From CAG-826 sp964546565 (lineage in GTDB: Bacteria > Bacillota_I > Bacilli_A > RFN20 > CAG-826): a DNA stretch of 23,330 nucleotides. Positions 8,932 to 16,241 of the stretch are shown here, in pieces. The notes under the pieces were generated by a model. That model did not search any database. It saw only the letters and a list, made by a program, of their open reading frames with translations, and had not been told where the DNA came from. Position 1 is the first letter of the stretch; every line of letters begins with the position of its first letter. The DNA is taken from NCBI GenBank assembly GCA_964546565.1, contig CAZJKC010000023.1, forward strand, positions 1 to 23,330. Direction: 5' to 3'. Both the position numbers and the translations under genes were made by a program.

Positions 8932-9529
8932 AATCTTTCACCCACTTTATTAAATTATTCAATATTGTAATTCCATAATTTGTTTTCGTTCCAAAATGCA
9001 CAGAAGAAGAACGAATACATAAATATGAATTTGATGAATAATCCTCATAATTAATAAAATTAGTAAATCCCATTTCTTGACTATATGTCTCATTTTGTAC
9101 ATCATAAATTTTTAAACCATATTTTTGATTATCAAAAACAAAATAATCCATTTCGCTAATGTCTATAAATTGATCGATCGGTACAAAATGTTGTTGAATT
9201 GATTCATCCATATCTTTTAGGTCATTTTCACTGATAATCACGATGTCTTTAGCGACTTTTTGATACATAGATGTTTGTAATCTATTATCAGAAGTTGAAC
9301 TTCGAGGATAACAATAATAATCAAAGCTTTCAATACCACATTGTTTTGTTTCTTTTTCTAAATATTTAACCATCTCATCATTTTTTATTTCTTTAGCGTC
9401 TATAAATAAAGAAAACTTCTCATAGTCTTGATAAGCATGTATGGCTGATAACGAATAGTTAACAAAAACAAAGGAAATAATATATACAAAAATAATTAAA
9501 AATATATGTTTACTGAGGAATTTTTTCAT
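8921..9529 (-). CDS. membrane-anchored extracytoplasmic protein, unknown function
   Basis: This 202-residue protein starts with ATG inside the ATGA overlap with the previous gene, behind GGAGG. Residues 8-28 form one membrane segment or uncleaved signal. The rest is soluble and probably outside. The stretch around VAKDIVIISENDLKDMDE resembles the lobe of a solute-binding protein, but I cannot assign a family. Two Cys (64 and 73) could form a disulfide. It lies between a small membrane protein and DUF624, all translationally coupled, so it may act with them in sensing or handling of glycans. This is inference. Confidence 0.75.
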   Translation of the reverse strand: MKKFLSKHIFLIIFVYIISFVFVNYSLSAIHAYQDYEKFSLFIDAKEIKNDEMVKYLEKETKQCGIESFDYYCYPRSSTSDNRLQTSMYQKVAKDIVIISENDLKDMDESIQQHFVPIDQFIDISEMDYFVFDNQKYGLKIYDVQNETYSQEMGFTNFINYEDYSSNSYLCIRSSSVHFGTKTNYGITILNNLIKWVKDYEK

Positions 9530-9990
9530 TTTAATTCCTCCACTTTCATTACCACATCATGAGCATAAATAACATGATACTTTTTATTCATCTCAATATG
9601 ACTATCGATATCAAATAATAAACGTATTTTAGTTTCGTTTATCAAGCATTTAAAAGCCATAAAACAAACCCGATCTTTCGTTTCGTAATGTAAATTTTCA
9701 ACAATAACAATGTCATCTTCTTTAAAAAAAGAATTCACCAAGCTTATATATTTTTTGATTTTATTTTTCAAGGGAATGAAACCATCTAATAAAAAATATA
9801 AAGCCGTTACTATGCCTGTTCCTAAAAAAAGAGTACCAATAACGATTATTAATGATTTATTATTACGCGAACTTACTAAAAAAAGAGTGATAGTGCCTAA
9901 AATAGTTACCAACACGGAAATGATAAAGGCAATCGCTTTCTTTTTCTTTTTTTTCTTCAATTGTTTAATTTTTTCTTCATTAATATCCAC
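9526..9990 (-). CDS. small two-span membrane protein, unknown function
   Basis: I place the start at GTG 9990-9988, behind AGAGGT (9998-10003), giving 154 residues. A longer reading to 10041 would run through the promoter at 10013-10041 and is unlikely. A lysine run (KKKKKKK) precedes two hydrophobic segments (about residues 19-41 and 47-70). A soluble C-terminal domain of about 80 residues follows (EDDIVIVENLHYETKDRVCF). This looks like a first-gene companion of the DUF624/GH30 operon. I do not recognise the family. Confidence 0.75.
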   Translation of the reverse strand: MDINEEKIKQLKKKKKKKAIAFIISVLVTILGTITLFLVSSRNNKSLIIVIGTLFLGTGIVTALYFLLDGFIPLKNKIKKYISLVNSFFKEDDIVIVENLHYETKDRVCFMAFKCLINETKIRLLFDIDSHIEMNKKYHVIYAHDVVMKVEELK

Positions 9991-10007
9991 GACTCGTACC
10001 TCTTTTG

Positions 10008-10052
10008 ATATCATTATAAAAACTAGGAAACTAAAAGTCAAAAGTTTCCTAG
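10008..10052 (-). terminator. terminator of the 10103-10915 lipoprotein gene
   Basis: A perfect 10-bp stem CTAGGAAACT / AGTTTCCTAG (10043-10052 with 10023-10032) and a 10-nt loop are followed on the minus strand by TTTTTATAATG. It overlaps the promoter of the next operon. Confidence 0.85.
10013..10041 (-). promoter_or_regulatory. promoter of the GH30/LacI operon
   Basis: On the minus strand TTGACT (10036-10041) and TATAAT (10013-10018) are separated by exactly 17 nt, a near-consensus sigma-A promoter. The expected start of transcription, near 10006, is only a few bases before the ribosome site, so the leader is very short. The -35 lies in the loop of the terminator at 10008-10052. Confidence 0.8.
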
Positions 10053-10102
10053 AAAAATAATTATAATTATTTATTTGATGATTACGAATATTAAGCTCTT
10101 AA

Positions 10103-10915
10103 TTAAATCTTCATAAACAATTGAAGGTTGGGAGCTTCAAATAATGACTCTTGATAATCCATATCGATACTTGTCGATGTTTTAAGAATTATTTGTTCAC
10201 CATCTTCAAAATATGTATGTTCCGTTTTATTCATTTCTTGTTTTAAAAGATAATTTTCAAAGCATATTGTTGTTTTAATTTCTCCTTGTGCTTTTGTTTC
10301 TTCATTCTTTTCATCAACAGTATAATTAATAGTTAAATAACCTTCTTTTGTGGATTTATAAGTTGTCTTAATAAGAGGATTCTTATCATTAACAATTTCA
10401 TAATCAATCAACATTCCTTTATACTGATCAAGATTTAATAAACTAGCACTTTTAGCCATTTCTTCCATTTCCGTAATTGTATCTTCCATTTCTAAAAGAA
10501 AATCATTTACTGTGCCAGCTATAGAACTATACGTATGGTATGTGCCATCATCATAAGCAAAAATAAACTCATTAACATCATTTTGATAAGCCCATAATTT
10601 ACTATATGTCGCATCAGAAGTCCCGTTTTTTGTTGAATCATAATAATAAAATGTATAGTTATTTAAATCTAAACTCATTATTAAACTTTGCTCAATGGCA
10701 TATTGTTGAACATTTTGATTATCATAAGCCGCTCCACAAACATTTTGCTTTAAAGTAATAATGTCCGGTGCTAAAAAAGCCTCTTCATTTTGATATGCGA
10801 TGATGTTTTGTGCGACTGCATAAGCACTTTCTTCAGTAATTTTTTGATTCCCACAACTTGTTACAATAAGTAAAGCACTAGAAATAAGAAACAATTTTTC
10901 AATGTTTTTTTTCAT
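10103..10915 (-). CDS. lipoprotein, unknown function
   Basis: This 270-residue protein has a lipoprotein signal ending in IVTSCG, with the lipidated Cys at residue 21. The mature part contains many Tyr and acidic residues, with beta-rich stretches such as YLTINYTVDEKNEETKAQGE. It resembles LolA/LppX-like carrier folds only loosely, and I do not assign a family. The start is the second of two ATGs (10915-10913). The first, 4 nt upstream, opens a six-codon frame ending in TGA. The ribosome site GAGAGGAG (about 10945-10952) is unusually far away, with a small hairpin in between. It has its own promoter and terminator. Confidence 0.85.
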   Translation of the reverse strand: MKKNIEKLFLISSALLIVTSCGNQKITEESAYAVAQNIIAYQNEEAFLAPDIITLKQNVCGAAYDNQNVQQYAIEQSLIMSLDLNNYTFYYYDSTKNGTSDATYSKLWAYQNDVNEFIFAYDDGTYHTYSSIAGTVNDFLLEMEDTITEMEEMAKSASLLNLDQYKGMLIDYEIVNDKNPLIKTTYKSTKEGYLTINYTVDEKNEETKAQGEIKTTICFENYLLKQEMNKTEHTYFEDGEQIILKTSTSIDMDYQESLFEAPNLQLFMKI

Positions 10916-10926
10916 ACATAAAATCT

Positions 10927-10941
10927 ATCGATTTAATCGAT
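10927..10941. promoter_or_regulatory. palindrome/hairpin between ribosome site and start codon
   Basis: ATCGATT-T-AATCGAT is a perfect 7-1-7 inverted repeat. In the minus-strand mRNA it forms a 6-bp stem with a 3-nt loop, between AGAGGAG and the ATG at 10915. It could shorten the spacing for the ribosome or act as an operator. Confidence 0.6.
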
Positions 10942-10963
10942 ATACTCCTCTCTATTGATAATT

Positions 10964-10993
10964 ATTATAAGAACGTTTATTCACATATTTCAA
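10964..10993 (-). promoter_or_regulatory. promoter of the 10103-10915 lipoprotein gene
   Basis: Minus-strand TTGAAA (10988-10993) and TATAAT (10964-10969) have an 18-nt spacer. Confidence 0.7.
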
Positions 10994-11061
10994 GTGTCTA
11001 TTTTTTCATTAGAGGGGAAATCGATTAGAGTTAATTATTACATATTATTCTAGATATATAA

Positions 11062-11090
11062 TTGACCAATTAATTAATTATATTTATAAT
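11062..11090 (+). promoter_or_regulatory. promoter of the subtilisin-like protease gene
   Basis: TTGACC (11062-11067) and TATAAT (11085-11090) have a 17-nt spacer. This gives a leader of about 85 nt before the start codon at 11184. Confidence 0.8.
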
Positions 11091-11106
11091 AAAATAGTCG
11101 TCAACG

Positions 11107-11125
11107 TCTATTATTTAATAATAGA
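11107..11125 (+). promoter_or_regulatory. hairpin in the protease mRNA leader
   Basis: A perfect 9-1-9 inverted repeat (TCTATTATT-T-AATAATAGA) starts about ten bases after the expected transcription start. It may protect the 5' end or bind a regulator; being all AT it is weak. A second palindrome, ATCTAATTAGAT, is at 11139-11150. Confidence 0.5.
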
Positions 11126-11183
11126 GAATAATTATTTTATCTAATTAGATGTTAGATATCATATTCATTAATAAGGGGGATTT

Positions 11184-14100
11184 ATGAAAAATAAAAGAAA
11201 GAATATTCTTCTAACTATGACACCAATACTCTTATCATTGTTCAGTGGTATTCCTCATGAAACTGCTATTCAAGAAGATATTGGAAAAACAATTTATGCA
11301 CGGCCTTTTGAAACCATGCAGAGTCCATATTCATACTCAAATAAAGTAACCGACGAACCTATGTATTCTAGTCAATATCATTTAAACCATCTTAATATTG
11401 GTAATACTTGGGATAATTATCGTGGTGAAAATGTTACTGTTGCTGTCATTGACTCAGGTATTAATTATCAACATGTTGATTTCTTTGACGCTAATGGCAA
11501 ATCCATCATTTCTGAATTATCAGGTGTATATGATGAAAGTGCAGGTCCATCTAATTATTATGTAAAATCAGTCAAAAATAGCAATATGGATTATAGTATC
11601 ATTGACGATGATGAAGACGGTCATGGCACTAATGTGGCTGCGACCATCGCTGCTGCTGTTAATAATGTCGGTACTTCCGGTATTGCTCCTAATGTTGATT
11701 TGATGTTTTTAAAAACCGACTTTACATTTACATCCATTAAATATCTTATTAAATACGCTGTCGCCAATGGCGCCGATATTATCAATATGTCCATTGGAGC
11801 TTATGTCAATAGTTTTTCATATGAATATAATGGCAAAACATATGAAGAAGAAGGCTATGGAGAAATTGTAGCTACTTACTTCGAAGATGTTATGAAATAC
11901 GCCCACGATAATGATGTTGTTTTAATTGCCGCAGCTGGAAATGAGAATACTTACGAAAAGAGTTACCCAGCAAATAACTCCTATGTTATCGGAGTTGGTG
12001 CTCTTGCTCGTAATTCTAGTACTTCTATCGCCAGTTATTCTAATCATGGCACAAATGTTGATGTGGTCGCTCCTGGCTCCGTTTATGTATCCGGTGTTGG
12101 CTCTTCTACTTCTTACATTGAAACACAAGGGACTTCCTTTTCTTCACCAGCTACTGCTGCTTGTGTTGCTTTATTGAAAAGTAAGTATCCTAATATGTCC
12201 GCCGATCGTATTGAGCGTCGTTTAAAAGATACAGCTTATGATTTAGGAACTGCTGGTAAAGATGATATCTATGGTTATGGTCGAGTTGATGTCACTAATT
12301 TATTAAGTATACCTATTGATAGCGTTTCCCTTTCGGATTCGTTAATTAACTTAAAACTGGGCGCCACTTATCAATTAACGGCTACGGTATCTCCTAGCAA
12401 TGCCGCTAATAAAGAGGTAATATTTATCTCAAATGATGAAAGTATCGCTACCGTCGATGAAAGTACCGGATTAGTTACGGCTACCGGTATCGGCTCCACA
12501 AAAATTGGTGTTTTAACTGATGATGGTGGTTTTGAAGCTTATTGCGATGTCATTGTAACAAGTGATGGTGAAATACCGGTCTCTAGTATTTCTTTAAATA
12601 AAACTTCTTTAGATCTTCGTGTTGGTAGTAGTGAAACTTTAACCGCGACATATTCTCCTTCTTACGCTACTAACGTTAATTTAACTTGGTCATCTTCAAA
12701 TTCTAGTGTGGCTAGTGTCAATAATGGCGTAGTCACCGCCAAAGGAAATGGTACTGCTACAATAACCGTATCCGCCAATGGAAAATCCGCTACTTGTTTA
12801 GTATCGGTTACTGATGGCAAAGTGAAAGAAATATCTATTGATCCAACTAACAAGACTATCGGCCTTAATGAAACAGTACAATTTACCGCGACTGTCTTAC
12901 CAAATGATGCCGATAATAAAAATATTACCTGGTCATCTTCCGATCCAAGCGTGGCTTCTATTAATGAAGATACAGGATTATTAACTTCTTTAGGATATGG
13001 TTCAACTACCATTACCGCCACAGCAAAAGATGGCTCTAACATATCTAATTCCACTACTTTAACCGTCTCACCGGTCATAATTGAATATAAATATCAAAAA
13101 GTAACTTCGGAATTAGCCGATTATTCTGGACAATACATCTTTGTTTATGAAAATGGCAATAAGGTCATGAATGGTAATTTAGAAAGCATTGATGTAACAA
13201 ACAATGTTTTAAGTAATATACCAATAACTAATGAAACTATTGAAGCAACTTCTGCGATTAACGATGCTTCCTTTACTATTTCTTCTTTATCAAATGGCAA
13301 TTATGCCATTAAGAATAAACTTAATAAATATATTTATAACTCAGGAAGTAAAAACAAACTTGAAGTGTCTGATACCGCTCAACCAAACACTATTTCTCTA
13401 AGTGATGGCAATGTTATTATCCAATCAAATAGTAAGACGCTTACTTACAATACCGCAAGTGATCAAAATCGTTTCCGTTATATGTCAAATGTTAATGGGG
13501 CTATTCAACTATATAAATATGCTGAAGTTTCCACTGTAGCGATTACCGGATTAACTTATACTGGCACTTTACAAAAGACCATTTACAATAACGGTGATAC
13601 TTTTGACCCCACAGGATTAACCATCTATGTTGAATATGGTGATGGTAGTAAAACTGATGTCACTTCACAAATAGTATGGAGTCCTTCAACATTATCTATT
13701 TTTGATACTTACGTTACAGGAACTTATACTTATAACAATCAAGATTATACCATTGACATTGATGGTATCATTGTTGATGAAATAAATGTTGATTTAATCG
13801 ATATTACATTTGATAATCAATCCTTAGATATGACTATCAATTCTACTCAACAATTAAATGTCAACTTTAATCCTATTAACGCTAGTGATAAGGAGCTTAA
13901 TTATGTAAGTAGTAATCCTAATGTAGCTTCTATAAGTAATAGTGGATTGATATCCGCTACATCGATTGGTCGTACCAAGATTACTGCGACATCTAAAAAT
14001 CATCCTAATATATCCACTTCCTTAATCTTAACTGTGAAATCAAAAAATACTTCTAGTGAAGTTAAATGGGAATTGGTAAGTGATGTCTCAACTTTAGAAA

Positions 14101-14999
14101 GTGGAGATGAGATTGTACTAGCTGTCCCTAGTAAAAATGTTGTTGCTGGTAGTTTGAGTGGTACTTATTTGAGTTCTATTAACGCAACATTTGCGAATGA
14201 TAAATCATCATTAACACTCCCAAGTGAGGCCTTAACATTCACTCTTGGCGGTGGTGAAGATAATTGGACATTATCAAATAACAATCAATTACTCGGATCA
14301 ACTGATAAGAAAAAAGTCGCTTTTGAAAGCGGAACTACAACATGGTCTATAAGTATTGAAAACAATAATGCTACCATATCCAATAGCGATACTAAATGTG
14401 GTGAAATATTATATAATTCTGATTCTCCACGTTTTACCACCTATACTTCAGGAGCAACTGATAAAATGCTTCGCCCTTCAATATATCGTAAGACTGGTGG
14501 TAACGATTCACCTCTTGAACAATTAATTGCCGCGATAGCGTATGCTGATACAAACAAGGATTATATCAATGTTAACGATTATTTAAATGCCTTTGAAGCT
14601 CTTTCTTCAGATGATCAAGTAACATTTAAAGAGACAATGATTGAAGATGTTGATGGATCTATTAACGCTTATGAAAAACTACATAATATGAAGGATTTGT
14701 ATGATGCCTATAATCCCCCTGAACCTACTCCAGGACCAGACGATGATAGCTCAACAATCGTACCAGAACCACCAACAAGTGATACTCCATCTAGTAGTGA
14801 TATTCCATCTAGCAATGATACCACATCTAATAATGATACGCTAAGTACCAATCAACCTTCTTCAAATGAAGAAACAAGTTCATCAAATAGTCAAAATAAT
14901 AACACTTCATCTAAGAGTTGTGGTAAATCATCCTCTAATATATTAATTCTAATGTCAATACTTTCTTTATTAGGCGTTATTATAATGAAAAAGAAATAA
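11184..14999 (+). CDS. large secreted subtilisin-like (S8) protease, multidomain, membrane-anchored
   Basis: This 1271-residue protein starts behind AAGGGGGA. Residues 1-28 are a signal peptide. The S8 catalytic domain spans about 65-370: D90 (VAVIDSG), H147 (DGHGTN), oxyanion N253 (AAAGNE) and S318 (GTSFSSP). The triad is complete, so it should be active. Three BIG2-type Ig-like domains follow (about 376-632). Then come a lectin-like beta domain (about 633-785), another Ig-like domain with NGDTFDPTGLTIYVEYGDG, a BIG2 domain, and a second beta domain (about 955-1110). A helical module with NAFEALSSDDQ resembles one in the 1008-3407 protein. A Ser/Asn/Thr/Pro-rich linker leads to SCGKSSS and a C-terminal membrane segment ending KKK. 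There is no LPXTG. It probably degrades proteins at the cell surface. Confidence 0.93.
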   Translation: MKNKRKNILLTMTPILLSLFSGIPHETAIQEDIGKTIYARPFETMQSPYSYSNKVTDEPMYSSQYHLNHLNIGNTWDNYRGENVTVAVIDSGINYQHVDFFDANGKSIISELSGVYDESAGPSNYYVKSVKNSNMDYSIIDDDEDGHGTNVAATIAAAVNNVGTSGIAPNVDLMFLKTDFTFTSIKYLIKYAVANGADIINMSIGAYVNSFSYEYNGKTYEEEGYGEIVATYFEDVMKYAHDNDVVLIAAAGNENTYEKSYPANNSYVIGVGALARNSSTSIASYSNHGTNVDVVAPGSVYVSGVGSSTSYIETQGTSFSSPATAACVALLKSKYPNMSADRIERRLKDTAYDLGTAGKDDIYGYGRVDVTNLLSIPIDSVSLSDSLINLKLGATYQLTATVSPSNAANKEVIFISNDESIATVDESTGLVTATGIGSTKIGVLTDDGGFEAYCDVIVTSDGEIPVSSISLNKTSLDLRVGSSETLTATYSPSYATNVNLTWSSSNSSVASVNNGVVTAKGNGTATITVSANGKSATCLVSVTDGKVKEISIDPTNKTIGLNETVQFTATVLPNDADNKNITWSSSDPSVASINEDTGLLTSLGYGSTTITATAKDGSNISNSTTLTVSPVIIEYKYQKVTSELADYSGQYIFVYENGNKVMNGNLESIDVTNNVLSNIPITNETIEATSAINDASFTISSLSNGNYAIKNKLNKYIYNSGSKNKLEVSDTAQPNTISLSDGNVIIQSNSKTLTYNTASDQNRFRYMSNVNGAIQLYKYAEVSTVAITGLTYTGTLQKTIYNNGDTFDPTGLTIYVEYGDGSKTDVTSQIVWSPSTLSIFDTYVTGTYTYNNQDYTIDIDGIIVDEINVDLIDITFDNQSLDMTINSTQQLNVNFNPINASDKELNYVSSNPNVASISNSGLISATSIGRTKITATSKNHPNISTSLILTVKSKNTSSEVKWELVSDVSTLESGDEIVLAVPSKNVVAGSLSGTYLSSINATFANDKSSLTLPSEALTFTLGGGEDNWTLSNNNQLLGSTDKKKVAFESGTTTWSISIENNNATISNSDTKCGEILYNSDSPRFTTYTSGATDKMLRPSIYRKTGGNDSPLEQLIAAIAYADTNKDYINVNDYLNAFEALSSDDQVTFKETMIEDVDGSINAYEKLHNMKDLYDAYNPPEPTPGPDDDSSTIVPEPPTSDTPSSSDIPSSNDTTSNNDTLSTNQPSSNEETSSSNSQNNNTSSKSCGKSSSNILILMSILSLLGVIIMKKK

Positions 15000-15012
15000 A
15001 ATTATTAATGTG

Positions 15013-15046
15013 AAAGCGACACTTTTAAAAGGTGCCGCTTTTTTTA
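15013..15046 (+). terminator. terminator of the protease gene
   Basis: AAAGCG pairs with CGCTTT, and the stem continues through CAC/GTG with a mismatch and a bulge. It is followed by a run of Ts. It begins 13 nt after the stop codon. Confidence 0.85.
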
Positions 15047-15619
15047 TACTTTAGAGTCCTAATTCTAAATTGATTTTAAAAAAACAAATCTAGAATTAAT
15101 AAATATTAAACTTCCAAATTAAAAAGGTATTTCTATATGATGTTTAAGACATCTCTTAAAAAAAAAATAAACAACTTTTTTTAGAAAAATATTCAAAAAA
15201 AATATTAAAAATACGAGAAAAAGCCCTAAAAATGTGCCTTTTAACTACTTTGATACACTTATCAAATAACAGGAAAATGTGGTATTTTTTTATGGCGTCA
15301 TACATTTCTTTTAACAATTATTTTTGCTAATGATTTTCGTATGACAAAATCAAAAAGAATAATAATATTTTGTTTTAGTTTTCCTATTTTACGATGTGCA
15401 TAAATAATATTTTATTAAAAAGTATTAATTATTGTAATGTGGATAAAAATAAAATAATGTTTCATATTCTATTTACAATATTGAATTTACAACTTTATAC
15501 AATCTATGTTCGAACCTCATTTGGATTTATCATTTGAGATTCGAACCTTTTTTGTCTATTTTGGAGATATTTGACGCTTACGTCCGAACTTTTTTTCGTT
15601 TATAAAGGTCGAACAAAAT
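15047..15619. other. non-coding AT-rich stretch
   Basis: No reading frame with a ribosome site is visible. It contains short inverted repeats (GATGT/ACATC at 15139-15153; GTCATAC/GTATGAC at 15297-15345 with a 35-nt loop). It also holds a strong hairpin with T-tract at 15508-15553 and several TTCGAAC-like motifs (15508, 15540, about 15580, about 15609). Confidence 0.6.
15508..15553 (+). terminator. stand-alone terminator-like hairpin
   Basis: GTTCGAA-C-CTCA pairs with TGAG-A-TTCGAAC (11 bp, one mismatch, 15-nt loop), followed by C and six Ts. No gene on the plus strand ends nearby, as the protease already has its own terminator about 460 bp upstream. It could end a small RNA or an antisense transcript. 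Confidence 0.55.
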
Positions 15620-15647
15620 AAAAAAAACATAGACTCTTATATCTATG
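15620..15647 (-). terminator. terminator after tRNA-Trp
   Basis: Stem CATAGA/TCTATG (15642-15647 with 15628-15633) and an 8-nt loop are followed on the minus strand by eight Ts. It lies 15 nt after the tRNA 3' end. Confidence 0.85.
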
Positions 15648-15662
15648 CTATATCTAAAAAAC

Positions 15663-15736
15663 TGGCAGGGGCGGCAAGAATCGAACTCGCAATAACGGTT
15701 TTGGAGACCGTTGCTATACCATTTAACTACGCCCCT
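15663..15736 (-). tRNA. tRNA-Trp (CCA anticodon)
   Basis: This is a 74-nt cloverleaf with acceptor AGGGGCG/CGCCCCT and discriminator G. The CCA tail is encoded. The anticodon stem ACGGT/ACCGT has loop CTCCAAA, giving anticodon CCA, and the T-loop is GTTCGATTC. It is very similar to known bacterial tRNA-Trp. CCA reads only UGG, which supports the standard code with UGA as stop. It lies 20 nt after the YqeY gene, so it is probably made from the same transcript. Confidence 0.97.
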
Positions 15737-15756
15737 AAATTTAGCTCGCTTATATA

Positions 15757-16179
15757 TTATAATAAACGTGCTAGACGATTGACAAGTCCCATATCGACTT
15801 TTCCTGCAAAATTTTCTTTAAAATGCTTCATAACACTAGGAATAGAGCGATCTTCTAATTTAAGAATTTCTTCTTTTATTTCTTCTTCAGTAAGCATTTT
15901 AGGAAGATAAGCTTCAAGGACTTTACGTTGAAGTTCAATGTCTTTTGTTTTTTCTTGGTTACCAACGCTTGCATAACCTTGATATTCATCATCTAATTCT
16001 TTAAGTGATTTTTGAATGATGGATAATAAATCGCTATCGGCAATCGTCTTCCCTTTACTTGAGAGTTCAATTGCCAACAAATTGTATTTGTTAATAACAA
16101 CAGATAATATTGCTCTTGCCGTTTTATCACGATTTTTAAGAGCTTCAAGATTGGCTTGTTTTAAATCATCTATCAACAT
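15757..16179 (-). CDS. yqeY: GatB/YqeY-domain protein
   Basis: This 140-residue protein has the usual family length. I choose ATG 16179-16177, behind AAGAGGTG (16186-16193); an upstream in-frame start would add residues not found in the family. It starts MLIDDLKQANLEALKNRDK and holds the family pattern around ARAILSVVINKYNLL, then LEAYLPKMLTEEEI, then SVMKHFKENFAGKVDMGLVN. YqeY resembles the tail domain of GatB, the amidotransferase that makes Gln-tRNA or Asn-tRNA. It is presumed to bind tRNA, though its role is not settled. Here it stands directly before tRNA-Trp and 62 nt after the ABC-F gene. Confidence 0.92.
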   Translation of the reverse strand: MLIDDLKQANLEALKNRDKTARAILSVVINKYNLLAIELSSKGKTIADSDLLSIIQKSLKELDDEYQGYASVGNQEKTKDIELQRKVLEAYLPKMLTEEEIKEEILKLEDRSIPSVMKHFKENFAGKVDMGLVNRLARLL

Positions 16180-16241
16180 TGATATCACCTCTTCAGCGCT
16201 TCTTATATTAACAAATAATTGCAAAATAAACAAGTATAATT

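Noticed and set aside
9991..10041. Longer N-terminus of the two-span membrane protein
   Set aside because: It would run through the TTGACT/TATAAT promoter and the terminator stem; GTG at 9990 has a proper ribosome site.
9710..10060. 116-codon plus-strand frame
   Set aside because: It is the reverse of the Lys-run membrane protein and its promoter; low complexity (Phe run) and no ribosome site.
12662..13078. 138-codon minus-strand frame inside the protease gene
   Set aside because: It is opposite the BIG2 repeats, with no ribosome site; the protease reading has a full catalytic triad.
15139..15153. GATGT/ACATC hairpin
   Set aside because: The stem is only 5 bp, expected often in AT-rich DNA, and no T-tract follows directly.
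16180..16233. Longer N-terminus of YqeY
   Set aside because: The extra residues are outside the family and cover the AAGAGGTG ribosome site of the ATG at 16179.
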